Assembly (NCBI GenBank): GCA_033722295.1
Contig: JAWVZH010000002.1
Location: 1 to 62,612 of the forward strand
Length of the DNA: 62,612 bases
Direction of reading: 5' to 3'
Source of the DNA: JAWVZH01 sp033722295
GTDB taxonomy: Bacteria > Bacteroidota > Bacteroidia > Chitinophagales > Saprospiraceae
Part shown: positions 49,104 through 57,797 of the stretch, in pieces
How the letters are laid out: each line of letters opens with the position of its first letter
How positions within the stretch are numbered: position 1 is the first letter of the stretch
Notes under the pieces: model-generated
Told to the model about the DNA's origin: nothing
Databases searched by the model: none
The model's input: the letters and a program-made list of their open reading frames with translations, nothing else
Program-made: the position numbers and the translations under genes

Positions 49104-49475
49104 ATGCCAACAATTAATCAACTAGTAAGAAAGGGTAGGAAGAAGATCATTACCAAGAGCAAAAGCCGGGCTTTGGATTCTAATCCTCAGAGACGTGGCG
49201 TTTGCACGAGGGTATATACCACTACGCCTAAGAAGCCTAATTCAGCATTGAGAAAAGTAGCTAAAGTAAGGCTGACCAATGGCATTGAGGTCATCGCATA
49301 CATACCCGGAGAGGGACATAATTTGCAAGAGCACTCTATCGTCCTTGTGCGTGGTGGAAGGGTTAAGGATCTGCCGGGTGTGAGATATACAATAGTCAGA
49401 GGTGCTTTGGATACAGCAGGCGTAACTGACCGTTTGCAGAGTCGGTCAAAGTACGGAACTAAAAAACCTAAGTAA
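49104..49475 (+). CDS. rpsL: 30S ribosomal protein uS12
   Basis: 123 residues. The decoding-centre loops TTPKKPNSALRKVAKVRL (Lys43, Lys44) and GGRVKDLPGVRY are intact, with no classic streptomycin-resistance substitution at Lys43 or at the Lys-Asp-Leu-Pro loop. uS12 monitors codon-anticodon pairing in the small subunit. First gene of the str operon; rpsG follows after 30 bases. Confidence 0.98.
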   Translation: MPTINQLVRKGRKKIITKSKSRALDSNPQRRGVCTRVYTTTPKKPNSALRKVAKVRLTNGIEVIAYIPGEGHNLQEHSIVLVRGGRVKDLPGVRYTIVRGALDTAGVTDRLQSRSKYGTKKPK

Positions 49476-49505
49476 TAAAAGAAGAATAGCCTTCACAATA
49501 TAGTT

Positions 49506-49973
49506 ATGAGGAAAAGAAAACCAAAACTGCGTAATACTCCACCAGATCCAAGATTTGGAGATCCATTGGTGACCCAGTTTGTCAATAATTTGATGGTAAA
49601 AGGGAAAAAGACGGTGGCCCTCAGGAACTTTTATGAGGCCGCTGACCTTATTGAAGCCCGTACAGGTGAGAATCCTCACGAGATCTGGAAGAAGGCAGTC
49701 ACAAATGCGACGCCGCAGGTGGAGGTTAGAAGTAGAAGAATTGGAGGGGCGACTTTTCAGATCCCGACAGAGATCCATCCAAAAAGGAAGACTTCGATCG
49801 GTATGAAGTGGCTGATTCGCTTCGCTCGTGAAAGGTCAGGAAAGGGTATTGCGGACAAGTTGGCATCAGAGCTCATAGCAGCTAGTAAGGGTGAAGGTGC
49901 CGCAGTAAAAAGAAAAGAGGATACGCACAGAATGGCGGAATCCAATAAAGCATTTGCACATTTCAAAGTATAG
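49506..49973 (+). CDS. rpsG: 30S ribosomal protein uS7
   Basis: 155 residues, standard length. The start MRKRKPKLRNTPPDPRFGD and the RNA-binding stretch VEVRSRRIGGATFQIPTEIHPKRKT are typical. uS7 nucleates the 16S 3' major domain and contacts the E-site tRNA. It sits between rpsL and fusA as in the str operon of most bacteria, 27 bases before fusA. Confidence 0.97.
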   Translation: MRKRKPKLRNTPPDPRFGDPLVTQFVNNLMVKGKKTVALRNFYEAADLIEARTGENPHEIWKKAVTNATPQVEVRSRRIGGATFQIPTEIHPKRKTSIGMKWLIRFARERSGKGIADKLASELIAASKGEGAAVKRKEDTHRMAESNKAFAHFKV

Positions 49974-50000
49974 ATCAACCTAAAAATTGAGTAAACCAGC

Positions 50001-52136
50001 ATGGCAAGAGACCTAAAATATACGAGAAACATCGGAATCGCTGCTCACATTGATGCGGGCAAGACGACGACTACCGAGCGTATCCTGTATTATACTGGCG
50101 TTTCCCATAAAATCGGTGAGGTTCACGATGGTGCGGCGACCATGGATCACATGGAGCAGGAGCAGGAAAGGGGGATCACCATTACCTCTGCAGCAACCAA
50201 AGTGAGCTGGAAATGGAAAGACCAGGAATTCCCGATTAATATAATTGATACGCCCGGTCACGTAGACTTCACGGTGGAGGTTGAACGGTCCCTGAGGGTC
50301 CTCGATGGAACAGTTGCGTTGTTCTGTGCGGTTTCCGGAGTGGAACCACAGTCGGAGACCGTATGGCGTCAGGCGGACAAATATCGCGTGCCCAGGATCT
50401 GTTTTGTCAATAAAATGGATAGATCTGGCGCAGATTTCTTTAATGTTTTGAATGACATTAAGGAAAAGCTGGGCGCTAATGCTATTCCATTACAGGTTCC
50501 GATCGGAGCAGAGGAGAATTTCCGTGGAGTTGTGGATCTGATCACCGATAAGGCGATCATATGGAATGATGAGGATATGGGTATGACTTTCGATGTAGTG
50601 GATGTCCCTGGGGATTTAAAGGAGACTGTAGCGGAATACAAGGAGAAGTTGCTGGAAGCTGTGGCGGAGTATGATGAGTCTCTGATGGAGAAATATTTCG
50701 AAGATCCTGATTCTATATCGGCCGATGAGATGCGTAAAGCCATCCGTGAAGCGGTCATAGATATGAGTATGACACCTGTTATGTGTGGTTCAGCATTTAA
50801 GAATAAAGGTGTACAGGCTTTGTTGGATGCGGTTTGTGCTTTCATGCCATCGCCTCTCGATGTAGAAGCGATCACGGGAATTAACCCTGAGACAGAAGAG
50901 GAGGAAAAGAGAAGGCCAAATGTAGAAGATCCATTCAGTGCTTTGGCATTCAAAATTGCGACCGACCCTTATGTTGGACGGCTTGCATTCATGCGGGTTT
51001 ATTCAGGTAAGTTGGAGTCCGGCTCCTACGTGTTGAACACGCGATCAGGTAATAAGGAAAGGATCTCTCGACTTTACCAGATGCACGCCAACAAGCAAAA
51101 TCCGATCGATGTCGTAGAGGCCGGAGATATTGCAGCAGGTGTTGGTTTCAAGGATCTCAGGACCGGTGATACCCTGTGTGACGTGGATCATCCAATCGTT
51201 TTGGAAAGCATGTCCTTTCCAGATCCTGTTATAGGTGTCGCTGTGGAACCTAAATCCCAGAAGGATCTTGACAAATTGGGAATGGCATTGGCCAAATTGG
51301 CTGAGGAGGATCCTACCTTCCAGGTAAGATATGATGAAGATACCAATCAAACGGTCATCAGCGGAATGGGGGAATTACACCTCGAGATCATCGTTGATCG
51401 ATTGAAAAGGGAATTCAAGGTAGAATGCAACCAGGGTGAGCCCCAGGTGACATATAAAGAAGCATTGACAGCGACCATAGACTACACCGAGAGGCTCAAA
51501 AAGCAATCAGGTGGTTCCGGTTTGTTTGCCCAGATTTCATTTGAACTTGGACCGGCAGACGACGAATTCCTCGAGAGTGAAGAATTCAAGGGCGGTAAGA
51601 CCAAGCTCCAGTTTGTAAATGACATCTATGGAGGTTCTGTACCGCGAGAACTTATTCCTTCAGTTGTTAAAGGCTTCACGGCCATGATGGACAGCGGTAT
51701 TCTTGCCGGTTACAGCATCGACAGCATGAAGGTAAGGCTGTACGACGGCCAAACGCACCCTGTCGACTCCAAGCCTATCGCATTCGAATTGGCGGCAAAG
51801 GAAGGATTCAGATCAGCGGCTCACAAGTGTAAACCGATTATTCTGGAACCGATCATGAAATTGGAGATTGTTACACCGGAAGAATTCGTTGGAGCCATCA
51901 TTGGTGACCTTAACAGAAGAAGAGGATTGCCAAAAGGACAAGAGTCCAGAACAGGTGGAGCTGTGGCTATCAAAGCTGAAGCACCTCTGTCGGAAATGTT
52001 CGGCTACGTAACACAATTAAGGACTTTGACGAGTGGTAGAGCAAGCTCTACTATGGAATTCTCTCACTATGCTCCAGCACCTAAGGGTGTGTCTGATGAT
52101 ATCATCGAGAGAGCAAAGGGAGAGGTCAACGTATAA
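50001..52136 (+). CDS. fusA: Elongation factor G
   Basis: 711 residues, full-length EF-G. The GTPase domain has AHIDAGKTTTTERILYYTG, the switch II region DTPGHVDF and the NKMD guanine motif; domains II to V follow, with the G' insert and the C-terminal tail RTLTSGRASSTMEFSHYAP. EF-G drives tRNA-mRNA translocation and, with RRF, ribosome recycling. tuf does not follow; rpsJ comes directly after 26 bases, as in many Bacteroidota. Confidence 0.98.
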   Translation: MARDLKYTRNIGIAAHIDAGKTTTTERILYYTGVSHKIGEVHDGAATMDHMEQEQERGITITSAATKVSWKWKDQEFPINIIDTPGHVDFTVEVERSLRVLDGTVALFCAVSGVEPQSETVWRQADKYRVPRICFVNKMDRSGADFFNVLNDIKEKLGANAIPLQVPIGAEENFRGVVDLITDKAIIWNDEDMGMTFDVVDVPGDLKETVAEYKEKLLEAVAEYDESLMEKYFEDPDSISADEMRKAIREAVIDMSMTPVMCGSAFKNKGVQALLDAVCAFMPSPLDVEAITGINPETEEEEKRRPNVEDPFSALAFKIATDPYVGRLAFMRVYSGKLESGSYVLNTRSGNKERISRLYQMHANKQNPIDVVEAGDIAAGVGFKDLRTGDTLCDVDHPIVLESMSFPDPVIGVAVEPKSQKDLDKLGMALAKLAEEDPTFQVRYDEDTNQTVISGMGELHLEIIVDRLKREFKVECNQGEPQVTYKEALTATIDYTERLKKQSGGSGLFAQISFELGPADDEFLESEEFKGGKTKLQFVNDIYGGSVPRELIPSVVKGFTAMMDSGILAGYSIDSMKVRLYDGQTHPVDSKPIAFELAAKEGFRSAAHKCKPIILEPIMKLEIVTPEEFVGAIIGDLNRRRGLPKGQESRTGGAVAIKAEAPLSEMFGYVTQLRTLTSGRASSTMEFSHYAPAPKGVSDDIIERAKGEVNV

Positions 52137-52162
52137 TATATATTAATTAATAATAGAGGGTA

Positions 52163-52471
52163 ATGAATCAGAAAATCAGGATTAAACTTCGTTCTTACGA
52201 CCACAATTTAGTGGATAAGTCTACGGAGAAGATCGTAAAGACAGTTCGCACGAGCGGTGCTGTTGTTACGGGTCCGATTCCGCTGCCCACCGAGAAACAG
52301 GTGTTTACCGTCCTCCGGTCACCTCATGTAAATAAAAAATCTCGGGAGCAGTTTCAGTTGCGGACTCACAAAAGACTCATCGAAATCTACACGCCCACTC
52401 AAAAGACAGTCGACGCACTGTCCAAGCTAGAGCTCCCGAGTGGTGTAGATATCCAGGTGAAGCTTTCCTGA
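52163..52471 (+). CDS. rpsJ: 30S ribosomal protein uS10
   Basis: 102 residues. The start MNQKIRIKLRSYDHNLVDKSTEKIVKTV and the middle loop HVNKKSREQFQLRTHKR are diagnostic; this loop also contacts NusB/NusG in antitermination. First gene of the S10 operon proper, joined directly to the str genes. A 66-base gap then precedes rplC. Confidence 0.97.
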   Translation: MNQKIRIKLRSYDHNLVDKSTEKIVKTVRTSGAVVTGPIPLPTEKQVFTVLRSPHVNKKSREQFQLRTHKRLIEIYTPTQKTVDALSKLELPSGVDIQVKLS

Positions 52472-52537
52472 TATTTGGTTGAAATAGTGCTCTGACTTTT
52501 TGTTGGAGTATTTATTCACAATGTAAAATTATTAGTT

Positions 52538-53158
52538 GTGAACGGACTTATAGGAAAAAAGGTCGGTATGACCAGTATGTATGATGAGGCGGGCAGGAAT
52601 ATTGCCTGTACTGTCATCGAGGTGAATCCTAATATTGTCACTCAGGTCAAAACCGAGGAAACAGATGGTTATGATGCCCTTCAGGTGGGTAGTGTCGAGG
52701 CACGGCCCAAACGGACATCAAAGGCTATGTTGGGACATTTTGACAAAGCGAGTACCGGTCCCAAGCAGTTTCTGGTTGAATTCAGGAATTCGTATTTGGA
52801 GAAGGCTCTTGGTGATGAAGTAAATATCACGGATGTCGTAGCCGAAGGCGATATTGTTGCGGCAGTGGGCAAATCCAAAGGCAAAGGATTCCAGGGAGTC
52901 GTAAAAAGACATGGTTTCGCTGGAGTGAATGATGCGACCCACGGTCAGCATAACAGACAACGTGCTCCGGGGTCAATCGGCGCGGCATCAGATCCATCCA
53001 AGGTTTTCAAAGGAATGAGGATGGGGGGAAGAACAGGAAATACCAGGGTGAAGATCAGGAACCTTAGGGTCATGAAAATATTTGAAGACAAGAATTTAAT
53101 CCTTTTGAAAGGTGCAGTACCTGGTCATAAGGGGTCTACCATCATAATCGAGAAATAA
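52538..53158 (+). CDS. rplC: 50S ribosomal protein uL3
   Basis: 206 residues from a GTG start; no ATG lies near the proper N-terminus (NGLIGKKVGMTSMYDEAG). The peptidyl-transferase-proximal loop HGQHNRQRAPGSIGAASDPSKVFKGMRMGGRTG is conserved. uL3 is an early 23S assembly protein. The GTG start and a 66-base gap suggest initiation weaker than for neighbours or leader regulation, which the sequence does not resolve. Confidence 0.96.
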   Translation: MNGLIGKKVGMTSMYDEAGRNIACTVIEVNPNIVTQVKTEETDGYDALQVGSVEARPKRTSKAMLGHFDKASTGPKQFLVEFRNSYLEKALGDEVNITDVVAEGDIVAAVGKSKGKGFQGVVKRHGFAGVNDATHGQHNRQRAPGSIGAASDPSKVFKGMRMGGRTGNTRVKIRNLRVMKIFEDKNLILLKGAVPGHKGSTIIIEK

Positions 53159-53164
53159 AGGGTC

Positions 53165-53791
53165 ATGAAATTGGAGATTCAAAATATCGAGGGAAAAAGT
53201 ACGGGAAGATCGATAGACCTTCCGGATAATATCTTTGGGATCGAGCCTAATGAGCACGTTATATATCTGGATGTCAAGCAGCATCTTGCCAACAGACGTC
53301 AGGGTACGCATAAAGTGAAGGAAAGAGGCGAGGTCGTAGGGTCTACGAGAAAGATCAAAAGACAAAAAGGTACTGGAACGGCCCGTGCAGGTGATATCAA
53401 GAACCCGATCTTCAGGGGCGGTGGACAAATATTTGGACCAAGGCCGAGAAACTATGGCTTTAAGCTCAACAGGAAGGTGAAATCCCTGGCGAGAAGATCT
53501 GCACTTTCTCAGAAAGTAAAGCAGGACGGCATTATCGTACTTGAGGATTTTACTTTCGATGAGCCTTCTACCTCGCAATTGAACGGGATCTTGAAAAATC
53601 TGGAGTGCGATGGCGTAAAGACGGTATTGGTGCTTGGCGACAAGGATAAGATGCTCCATTTATCAGGAAGGAATCTCAAGAGTTCTTCTGTGATCCAGGC
53701 CAATGACCTGAATACTTATACCATATTGAATAATAAAAAACTAGTGATCTGCGAGAGTGGTTTATCCAGGCTTTCAGAGACGCTATCATAA
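53165..53791 (+). CDS. rplD: 50S ribosomal protein uL4
   Basis: 208 residues. The long exit-tunnel loop RRQGTHKVKERGEVVGSTRKIKRQKGTGTARAGDIKNPIFRGGGQIFGPRPR is complete. uL4 lines the tunnel and, in proteobacteria, autoregulates the S10 operon; no corresponding leader was identified here. It follows rplC by seven bases and precedes rplW by ten. Confidence 0.96.
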   Translation: MKLEIQNIEGKSTGRSIDLPDNIFGIEPNEHVIYLDVKQHLANRRQGTHKVKERGEVVGSTRKIKRQKGTGTARAGDIKNPIFRGGGQIFGPRPRNYGFKLNRKVKSLARRSALSQKVKQDGIIVLEDFTFDEPSTSQLNGILKNLECDGVKTVLVLGDKDKMLHLSGRNLKSSSVIQANDLNTYTILNNKKLVICESGLSRLSETLS

Positions 53792-53801
53792 ATAGAGGAT
53801 C

Positions 53802-54098
53802 ATGGCAAAGAATGTATTGATAAAACCGATCATTACCGAAAAAGCTGAGGACCTGACAGAAAGCGCAGGCACATACAGCTTCATGGTCGATAGATCCGCC
53901 AATAAGATCGAGATCAAAAAGGCGGTTGAGGATATGTATAATGTGAGCGTGTCCGCGGTGAATACTATGGTCATGCCAGGAAAAATGAAGGTTAGAACGA
54001 CAAAAACCGGTTTGCAGACCGGTCGAAAACCGGCATATAAAAAGGCCTTGGTCAAGTTATTGCCGGGAGAGGAGATAGATCTATTTGGAGATTTATAA
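53802..54098 (+). CDS. rplW: 50S ribosomal protein uL23
   Basis: 98 residues, compact uL23. The start MAKNVLIKPIITEKAEDLTE and the core TYSFMVDRSANKIEIKKAVEDMYNVSVSAVNTMVMPGK are typical. uL23 surrounds the tunnel exit and docks SRP and trigger factor. Tightly packed in the operon, 10 bases after rplD. Confidence 0.95.
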   Translation: MAKNVLIKPIITEKAEDLTESAGTYSFMVDRSANKIEIKKAVEDMYNVSVSAVNTMVMPGKMKVRTTKTGLQTGRKPAYKKALVKLLPGEEIDLFGDL

Positions 54099-54116
54099 AT
54101 CAGAAATCTTAAAAAG

Positions 54117-54956
54117 ATGCCTGTAAAGAAATTTAAACCAGTAAGTCCGGGAAATCGTACCAAGTTAGGTAACACCTATTCGGCTTTGACAACCGATAAG
54201 CCAGAGAAATCACTGGTTGTCGGAAGGGGCAAATCCGGTGGTCGAAACCACGATGGTAAGATGACCGTGAGACAGAGAGGAGGTGGTCATAAAAGAAAAT
54301 ACCGGATCATAGACTTTAAGAGGAATAAAGATGGTGTATCTGCTGAGGTCAAGTCTGTAGAATATGATCCGAACAGATCTGCTTTCATTGCACTCTTGGA
54401 ATATACCGACGGTGAAAAAAGATATATTCTGGCGCCTCATGGCATTGAGGTAGGAGATAAAGTGACCTCTGGAAGCGGGGCAGCTCCTGAGCGTGGTAAT
54501 GCTCTTTTCTTGAGTGATATTCCACTCGGTTCCGTGATCCACGCCATTGAAATGTCACCTGGTAAGGGTGCAGCATTGGCCAGAAGTGCGGGCAACAGGG
54601 CTACTTTGGTTGGCAGAGAAGGGAAATATGCCGTGGTCAAATTACCCTCAGGTGAAGTGAGAAGGATTCTTGCCAAGTGCAAGGCCACAATCGGATCTGT
54701 GTCGAATCAGGATCACACCTTGCAGATACGGGGTAAGGCAGGAGCAAAGAGGTGGTTAGGACGTCGGCCAAGGGTCAGGGGCGTTGCAATGAACCCTGTC
54801 GATCACCCCATGGGTGGTGGAGAAGGAAGAGCCTCTGGAGGTCATCCGAGATCAAGGACAGGAGTCAGAGCTAAAGGACAGAAAACCAGAAAGCTCAAGA
54901 ATAAATCAAATGCTTTGATTATTTCAAGAAGAAAGTCTAAAAAGTCTAAGAGATAA
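54117..54956 (+). CDS. rplB: 50S ribosomal protein uL2
   Basis: 279 residues. The conserved GGRNHDGKMTVRQRGGGHKR N-terminal part and the C-terminal GVAMNPVDHPMGGGEGRASGGHPRS region, with the functionally essential His of the NPVDHPMGG motif, are present. uL2 bridges subunits and supports peptidyl transfer. Its stop codon overlaps the rpsS ATG by one base. Confidence 0.97.
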   Translation: MPVKKFKPVSPGNRTKLGNTYSALTTDKPEKSLVVGRGKSGGRNHDGKMTVRQRGGGHKRKYRIIDFKRNKDGVSAEVKSVEYDPNRSAFIALLEYTDGEKRYILAPHGIEVGDKVTSGSGAAPERGNALFLSDIPLGSVIHAIEMSPGKGAALARSAGNRATLVGREGKYAVVKLPSGEVRRILAKCKATIGSVSNQDHTLQIRGKAGAKRWLGRRPRVRGVAMNPVDHPMGGGEGRASGGHPRSRTGVRAKGQKTRKLKNKSNALIISRRKSKKSKR

Positions 54957-55225
54957 TGGCAAGATCATTAAGAAAAGGACCTTATGTCTATCATAAACTG
55001 ATGACCAAGCTCGATAGAGCGAAGGCATCTAATAAAAAGGCTGTGATCAAAACGTGGTCACGGTCATCTATGATCATTCCGGATATGGTTGGCGAGACGA
55101 TTGCAGTTCATAATGGTCGTACGTTCGTACCTGTATTCATTACTGAAAACATGGTTGGGCATAAACTGGGTGAATTTGCACCAACAAGAACGTTCAAAGG
55201 TCACTCGGGAAATCGTAAAATTTAG
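54956..55225 (+). CDS. rpsS: 30S ribosomal protein uS19
   Basis: 89 residues. The start MARSLRKGPYVYHKLMTKL and the middle WSRSSMIIPDMVGETIAVHNGRTFVPVFITENMVGHKLGEFAPTR are characteristic of uS19, which contacts the A-site tRNA and subunit bridge. Starts on the last base of the rplB stop; 23 bases before rplV. Confidence 0.97.
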   Translation: MARSLRKGPYVYHKLMTKLDRAKASNKKAVIKTWSRSSMIIPDMVGETIAVHNGRTFVPVFITENMVGHKLGEFAPTRTFKGHSGNRKI

Positions 55226-55248
55226 ATAAAGAGATAAAATAATATAGC

Positions 55249-55650
55249 ATGGAAGCTGTCGCTAAACTCAAAAATTGTCCGATGTCCGCAAGAAAGATGC
55301 GGATGGTGGCTGACCTGATCAGAGGCAAGAATGTTGATGATGCTCTCAATATTTTGAACTTCACCAAGCGGGCTGGAGCGGACTACATGGAGAAAGTGAT
55401 ACTAAGTGCACTCGCTAATTGGGAGGCAAAGAATGGTTTGGCAGATGCCGATGACGCAGGCTTGTTTCTGAAGACGATCCTGGTGGATGATGGTACTATG
55501 CTGAAACGATTCCGACCAGCTCCCCATGGGCGTGCGCATCGCATCCGAAAGCGTACAAATCATATAACGATAGTGGTCGACAGCAGAAACCCTGTTGAAG
55601 AGGACTTCGAAGAGATAGAAGAAGTGGAAGTAGAAGAATTTGAAGATTAA
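55249..55650 (+). CDS. rplV: 50S ribosomal protein uL22 with acidic C-terminal extension
   Basis: 133 residues. The uL22 core includes the N-terminal MEAVAKLKNCPMSARKMRMVADLIRG and the tunnel loop LKRFRPAPHGRAHRIRKRTNHITIVV. The last ~18 residues (EEDFEEIEEVEVEEFED) form an acidic tail beyond the usual ~110-residue domain, unusual for a ribosomal protein that binds RNA. uL22 lines the exit tunnel; the tail would lie at the exterior end. Confidence 0.93.
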   Translation: MEAVAKLKNCPMSARKMRMVADLIRGKNVDDALNILNFTKRAGADYMEKVILSALANWEAKNGLADADDAGLFLKTILVDDGTMLKRFRPAPHGRAHRIRKRTNHITIVVDSRNPVEEDFEEIEEVEVEEFED

Positions 55651-55675
55651 ATAGTTGATGATCAATAACTGAATA

Positions 55676-56380
55676 ATGGGTCAAAAAACAAATCCAATAG
55701 GCAATAGGCTCGGAATAATTCGAGGTTGGGACTCAAGTTGGTTTGGCGGAAAAGATTACGCCAGCAAGGTAGTTGAGGATCAGAAGATCCGCGAATACCT
55801 GCAAGCGAGAGTTCAAAAAGGCGGAATAGCCACGATCGTGATCGAACGTACACTCAAGCGCATCACCGTGACTATCCATACCTCCAGACCGGGTATTATC
55901 ATCGGAAAAGGTGGTCAGGAGGTAGACAGGATCCGTGAGGAATTGAAGAATCTTACGAATCAGGATGTCCAGATCAATATTATCGAGATTCGGAAGCCTG
56001 AACTTGATGCCAACATCGTCGCCGAGAATATTGCAAGACAATTGGAAGCCAGGATCAATTTTAGGCGTGCTATCAAAATGTCTATCCAGTCTACCATGCG
56101 TGCGGGTGCGGAAGGTATCAAGGTGAGAGTTGCAGGACGACTCAATGGAGCAGAAATGGCAAGAGAGGAAGAGTTCAAGAATGGACGTATTCCATTGCAC
56201 ACATTTCGGGCAGATATCGACTATGCATTGAAGGAAGCTTTTACCGTGTATGGAAAGATCGGCGTGAAAGTCTGGATCTGCAAAGGTGAGGTGCTTGGTA
56301 AGAGAGACCTTTCTCCTAATGTCGGTGCCGGAAAGAAGACAGGGCGTGGAGGCCGAGGAAGAGGAGGAAGAAGGAAGTAA
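55676..56380 (+). CDS. rpsC: 30S ribosomal protein uS3
   Basis: 234 residues. The KH domain (VTIHTSRPGIIIGKGGQEVDRIREELKN) and the C-terminal domain (NGAEMAREEEFKNGRIPLHTFRADIDYALKEA) are conserved; uS3 lines the mRNA entry and carries helicase activity. It ends in a Gly/Arg/Lys-rich tail (GAGKKTGRGGRGRGGRRK) typical of Bacteroidota and mycoplasma forms. The gap to rplP is 90 bases, the longest in the ribosomal operon. Confidence 0.95.
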   Translation: MGQKTNPIGNRLGIIRGWDSSWFGGKDYASKVVEDQKIREYLQARVQKGGIATIVIERTLKRITVTIHTSRPGIIIGKGGQEVDRIREELKNLTNQDVQINIIEIRKPELDANIVAENIARQLEARINFRRAIKMSIQSTMRAGAEGIKVRVAGRLNGAEMAREEEFKNGRIPLHTFRADIDYALKEAFTVYGKIGVKVWICKGEVLGKRDLSPNVGAGKKTGRGGRGRGGRRK

Positions 56381-56416
56381 AAATTTGAACCTAGCTATTA
56401 TAGAATAGATATATCA

Positions 56417-56451
56417 TCGTACCTTTGCGGCACTTTTGTCAAGACGTACGA
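56417..56451 (+). promoter_or_regulatory. Possible internal promoter and inverted repeat between rpsC and rplP
   Basis: TACCTTTG (56420-56427) is a perfect TAnnTTTG element, but no TTTG lies 19-20 bases upstream. Overlapping it, TCGTAC (56417-56422) and GTACGA (56446-56451) form a 6-bp inverted repeat around 23 bases. The rplP ATG is 44 bases downstream of the -7 element. Either a second promoter or an RNA structure may control the downstream half of the operon. Confidence 0.45.
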
Positions 56452-56470
56452 GAAGCTAAAAAATTGGAAG

Positions 56471-56893
56471 ATGTTACAGCCGAAAAGAACTAAATACAGG
56501 AAGCAGCAAAAAGGTCGTACCAAGGGGCTGGCCCATCGTGGCAGCACTATCTCTTTCGGTACCTTCGGGCTGAAAGCGATGGAGGCCGGTAGACTTACCA
56601 ATAGGCAGATAGAATCGGCGAGGATAGCGATGACCCGGCATATGAAACGTGAGGGCCAGGTCTGGATCAGGATATTTCCTGACAAGCCCATTACTGCTAA
56701 ACCTCAGGAAGTGAGGATGGGTAAAGGAAAAGGAGCTGTGGACCATTACGTGGCCGTTGTCAAACCTGGGCGAGTGCTTTTTGAAATGGAAGGAGTGACA
56801 TTGAATATCGCTCAGGAAGGTCTGAGACGTGCGGCGCAAAAACTTCCGATTAAAACGAAATTTATTGTCCGTCACGATTACGTGGCAAAGTAA
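56471..56893 (+). CDS. rplP: 50S ribosomal protein uL16
   Basis: 140 residues. The start MLQPKRTKYRKQQKGRTKGLAHRGS and the core RQIESARIAMTRHMKREGQVWIRIFPDKPITAKPQEVRMGKGKGAVDHYVAVVKPGR are typical; uL16 binds near the A-site and is required for late 50S maturation. The Arg hydroxylated in proteobacteria lies in RHMKREG. First gene after the long gap. Confidence 0.97.
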   Translation: MLQPKRTKYRKQQKGRTKGLAHRGSTISFGTFGLKAMEAGRLTNRQIESARIAMTRHMKREGQVWIRIFPDKPITAKPQEVRMGKGKGAVDHYVAVVKPGRVLFEMEGVTLNIAQEGLRRAAQKLPIKTKFIVRHDYVAK

Positions 56894-56905
56894 AAGTTTT
56901 GGCTG

Positions 56906-57112
56906 ATGGCAACTAAGAAATTTATTGAATTGCAGGAGATGTCCGTTGAGGATCTGACCGCCGAACTCGCGGAAACTCAACGTCAGTATCAGAAACTGAA
57001 GTTTGACCACGCCATAAAAGGTTTGGATAACCCTCTTACGTTGAGAGGAATTCGCAAGGACATTGCAAGATTGAAAACTGAAATTAATCGCAGGGCACAA
57101 CTTCAGGAATAG
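56906..57112 (+). CDS. rpmC: 50S ribosomal protein uL29
   Basis: 68 residues, a two-helix coiled coil (LQEMSVEDLTAELAETQRQYQKLKFDHA, then the conserved RGIRKDIARLKTEINRR). uL29 lies beside uL23 at the tunnel exit. The gene lies 12 bases after rplP and before rpsQ with 37 bases between. Confidence 0.93.
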   Translation: MATKKFIELQEMSVEDLTAELAETQRQYQKLKFDHAIKGLDNPLTLRGIRKDIARLKTEINRRAQLQE

Positions 57113-57149
57113 AAGTTGCGCAGGCATAAAGATCTAACCGCTGTATAAA

Positions 57150-57407
57150 ATGAGCGAAAGAAATCTTAGAAAACAAAGAGTCGGAGTAGTATCCAGCAAT
57201 GCAATGGATAAAACTGCGACAGTCGTAGTCCAAAGAAGACTTAGACACCCTATTTATGGAAAGATGGTGAAAAAGTCTCGGAAATTCCACGTCCACGATG
57301 AGAAGAATGATGTGAATGTGGGCGATACCGTCAGGATTATGGAGACTCGGCCACAGTCAAAGACCAAGCGCTGGCGGATTGTTGAAATTATCGAAAGAGC
57401 TAAGTAA
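57150..57407 (+). CDS. rpsQ: 30S ribosomal protein uS17
   Basis: 85 residues. The core VGVVSSNAMDKTATVVVQRRLRHPIYGKMVKKSRKFHVHDE and GDTVRIMETRPQSKTKRWRIVEIIE are characteristic of the OB-fold protein uS17. Follows rpmC and precedes rplN by 12 bases. Confidence 0.96.
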   Translation: MSERNLRKQRVGVVSSNAMDKTATVVVQRRLRHPIYGKMVKKSRKFHVHDEKNDVNVGDTVRIMETRPQSKTKRWRIVEIIERAK

Positions 57408-57419
57408 ATCGGATAGAAA

Positions 57420-57785
57420 ATGATACAGCAGGAAACACGTCTGAAAGTAGCCGATAACAGCGGTGCCAAGGAAGTACAATGTATTAAAGTACTTGGCGGC
57501 TCGAAAAGACGCTATGCGTCGATTGGAGATGTTATCGTGGTGTCTGTAAAAACGGCGTCACCCGGTGGGATCAAGAAAGGCACAGTGTCTCAGGCAGTTG
57601 TAGTGAGAACACGAAAGGAGATAAGAAGAAGGGACGGTTCACATATACGTTTTGACGATAATGCGGTTGTATTGCTTACTCAGGCAGGGGAGCCGCGTGG
57701 AACCAGGATATTTGGACCAGTGGCCCGGGAATTGAGAGAGAGGGACTACATGCGTATTGTTTCACTGGCACCTGAAGTGCTTTAA
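57420..57785 (+). CDS. rplN: 50S ribosomal protein uL14
   Basis: 121 residues. The start MIQQETRLKVADNSGAKEVQCIKVLGGS and the C-terminal EPRGTRIFGPVARELRERDYMRIVSLAPEV are diagnostic. uL14 sits at the subunit interface and is the docking site of the silencing factor RsfS. It begins the spc-type section, 12 bases after rpsQ. Confidence 0.97.
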   Translation: MIQQETRLKVADNSGAKEVQCIKVLGGSKRRYASIGDVIVVSVKTASPGGIKKGTVSQAVVVRTRKEIRRRDGSHIRFDDNAVVLLTQAGEPRGTRIFGPVARELRERDYMRIVSLAPEVL

Positions 57786-57797
57786 AATCTATAGGCC

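Noticed and set aside
52137..52162. Missing tuf gene as a deletion or assembly gap after fusA
   Set aside because: The fusA-rpsJ junction is short and clean, and tuf is placed elsewhere in many Bacteroidota.
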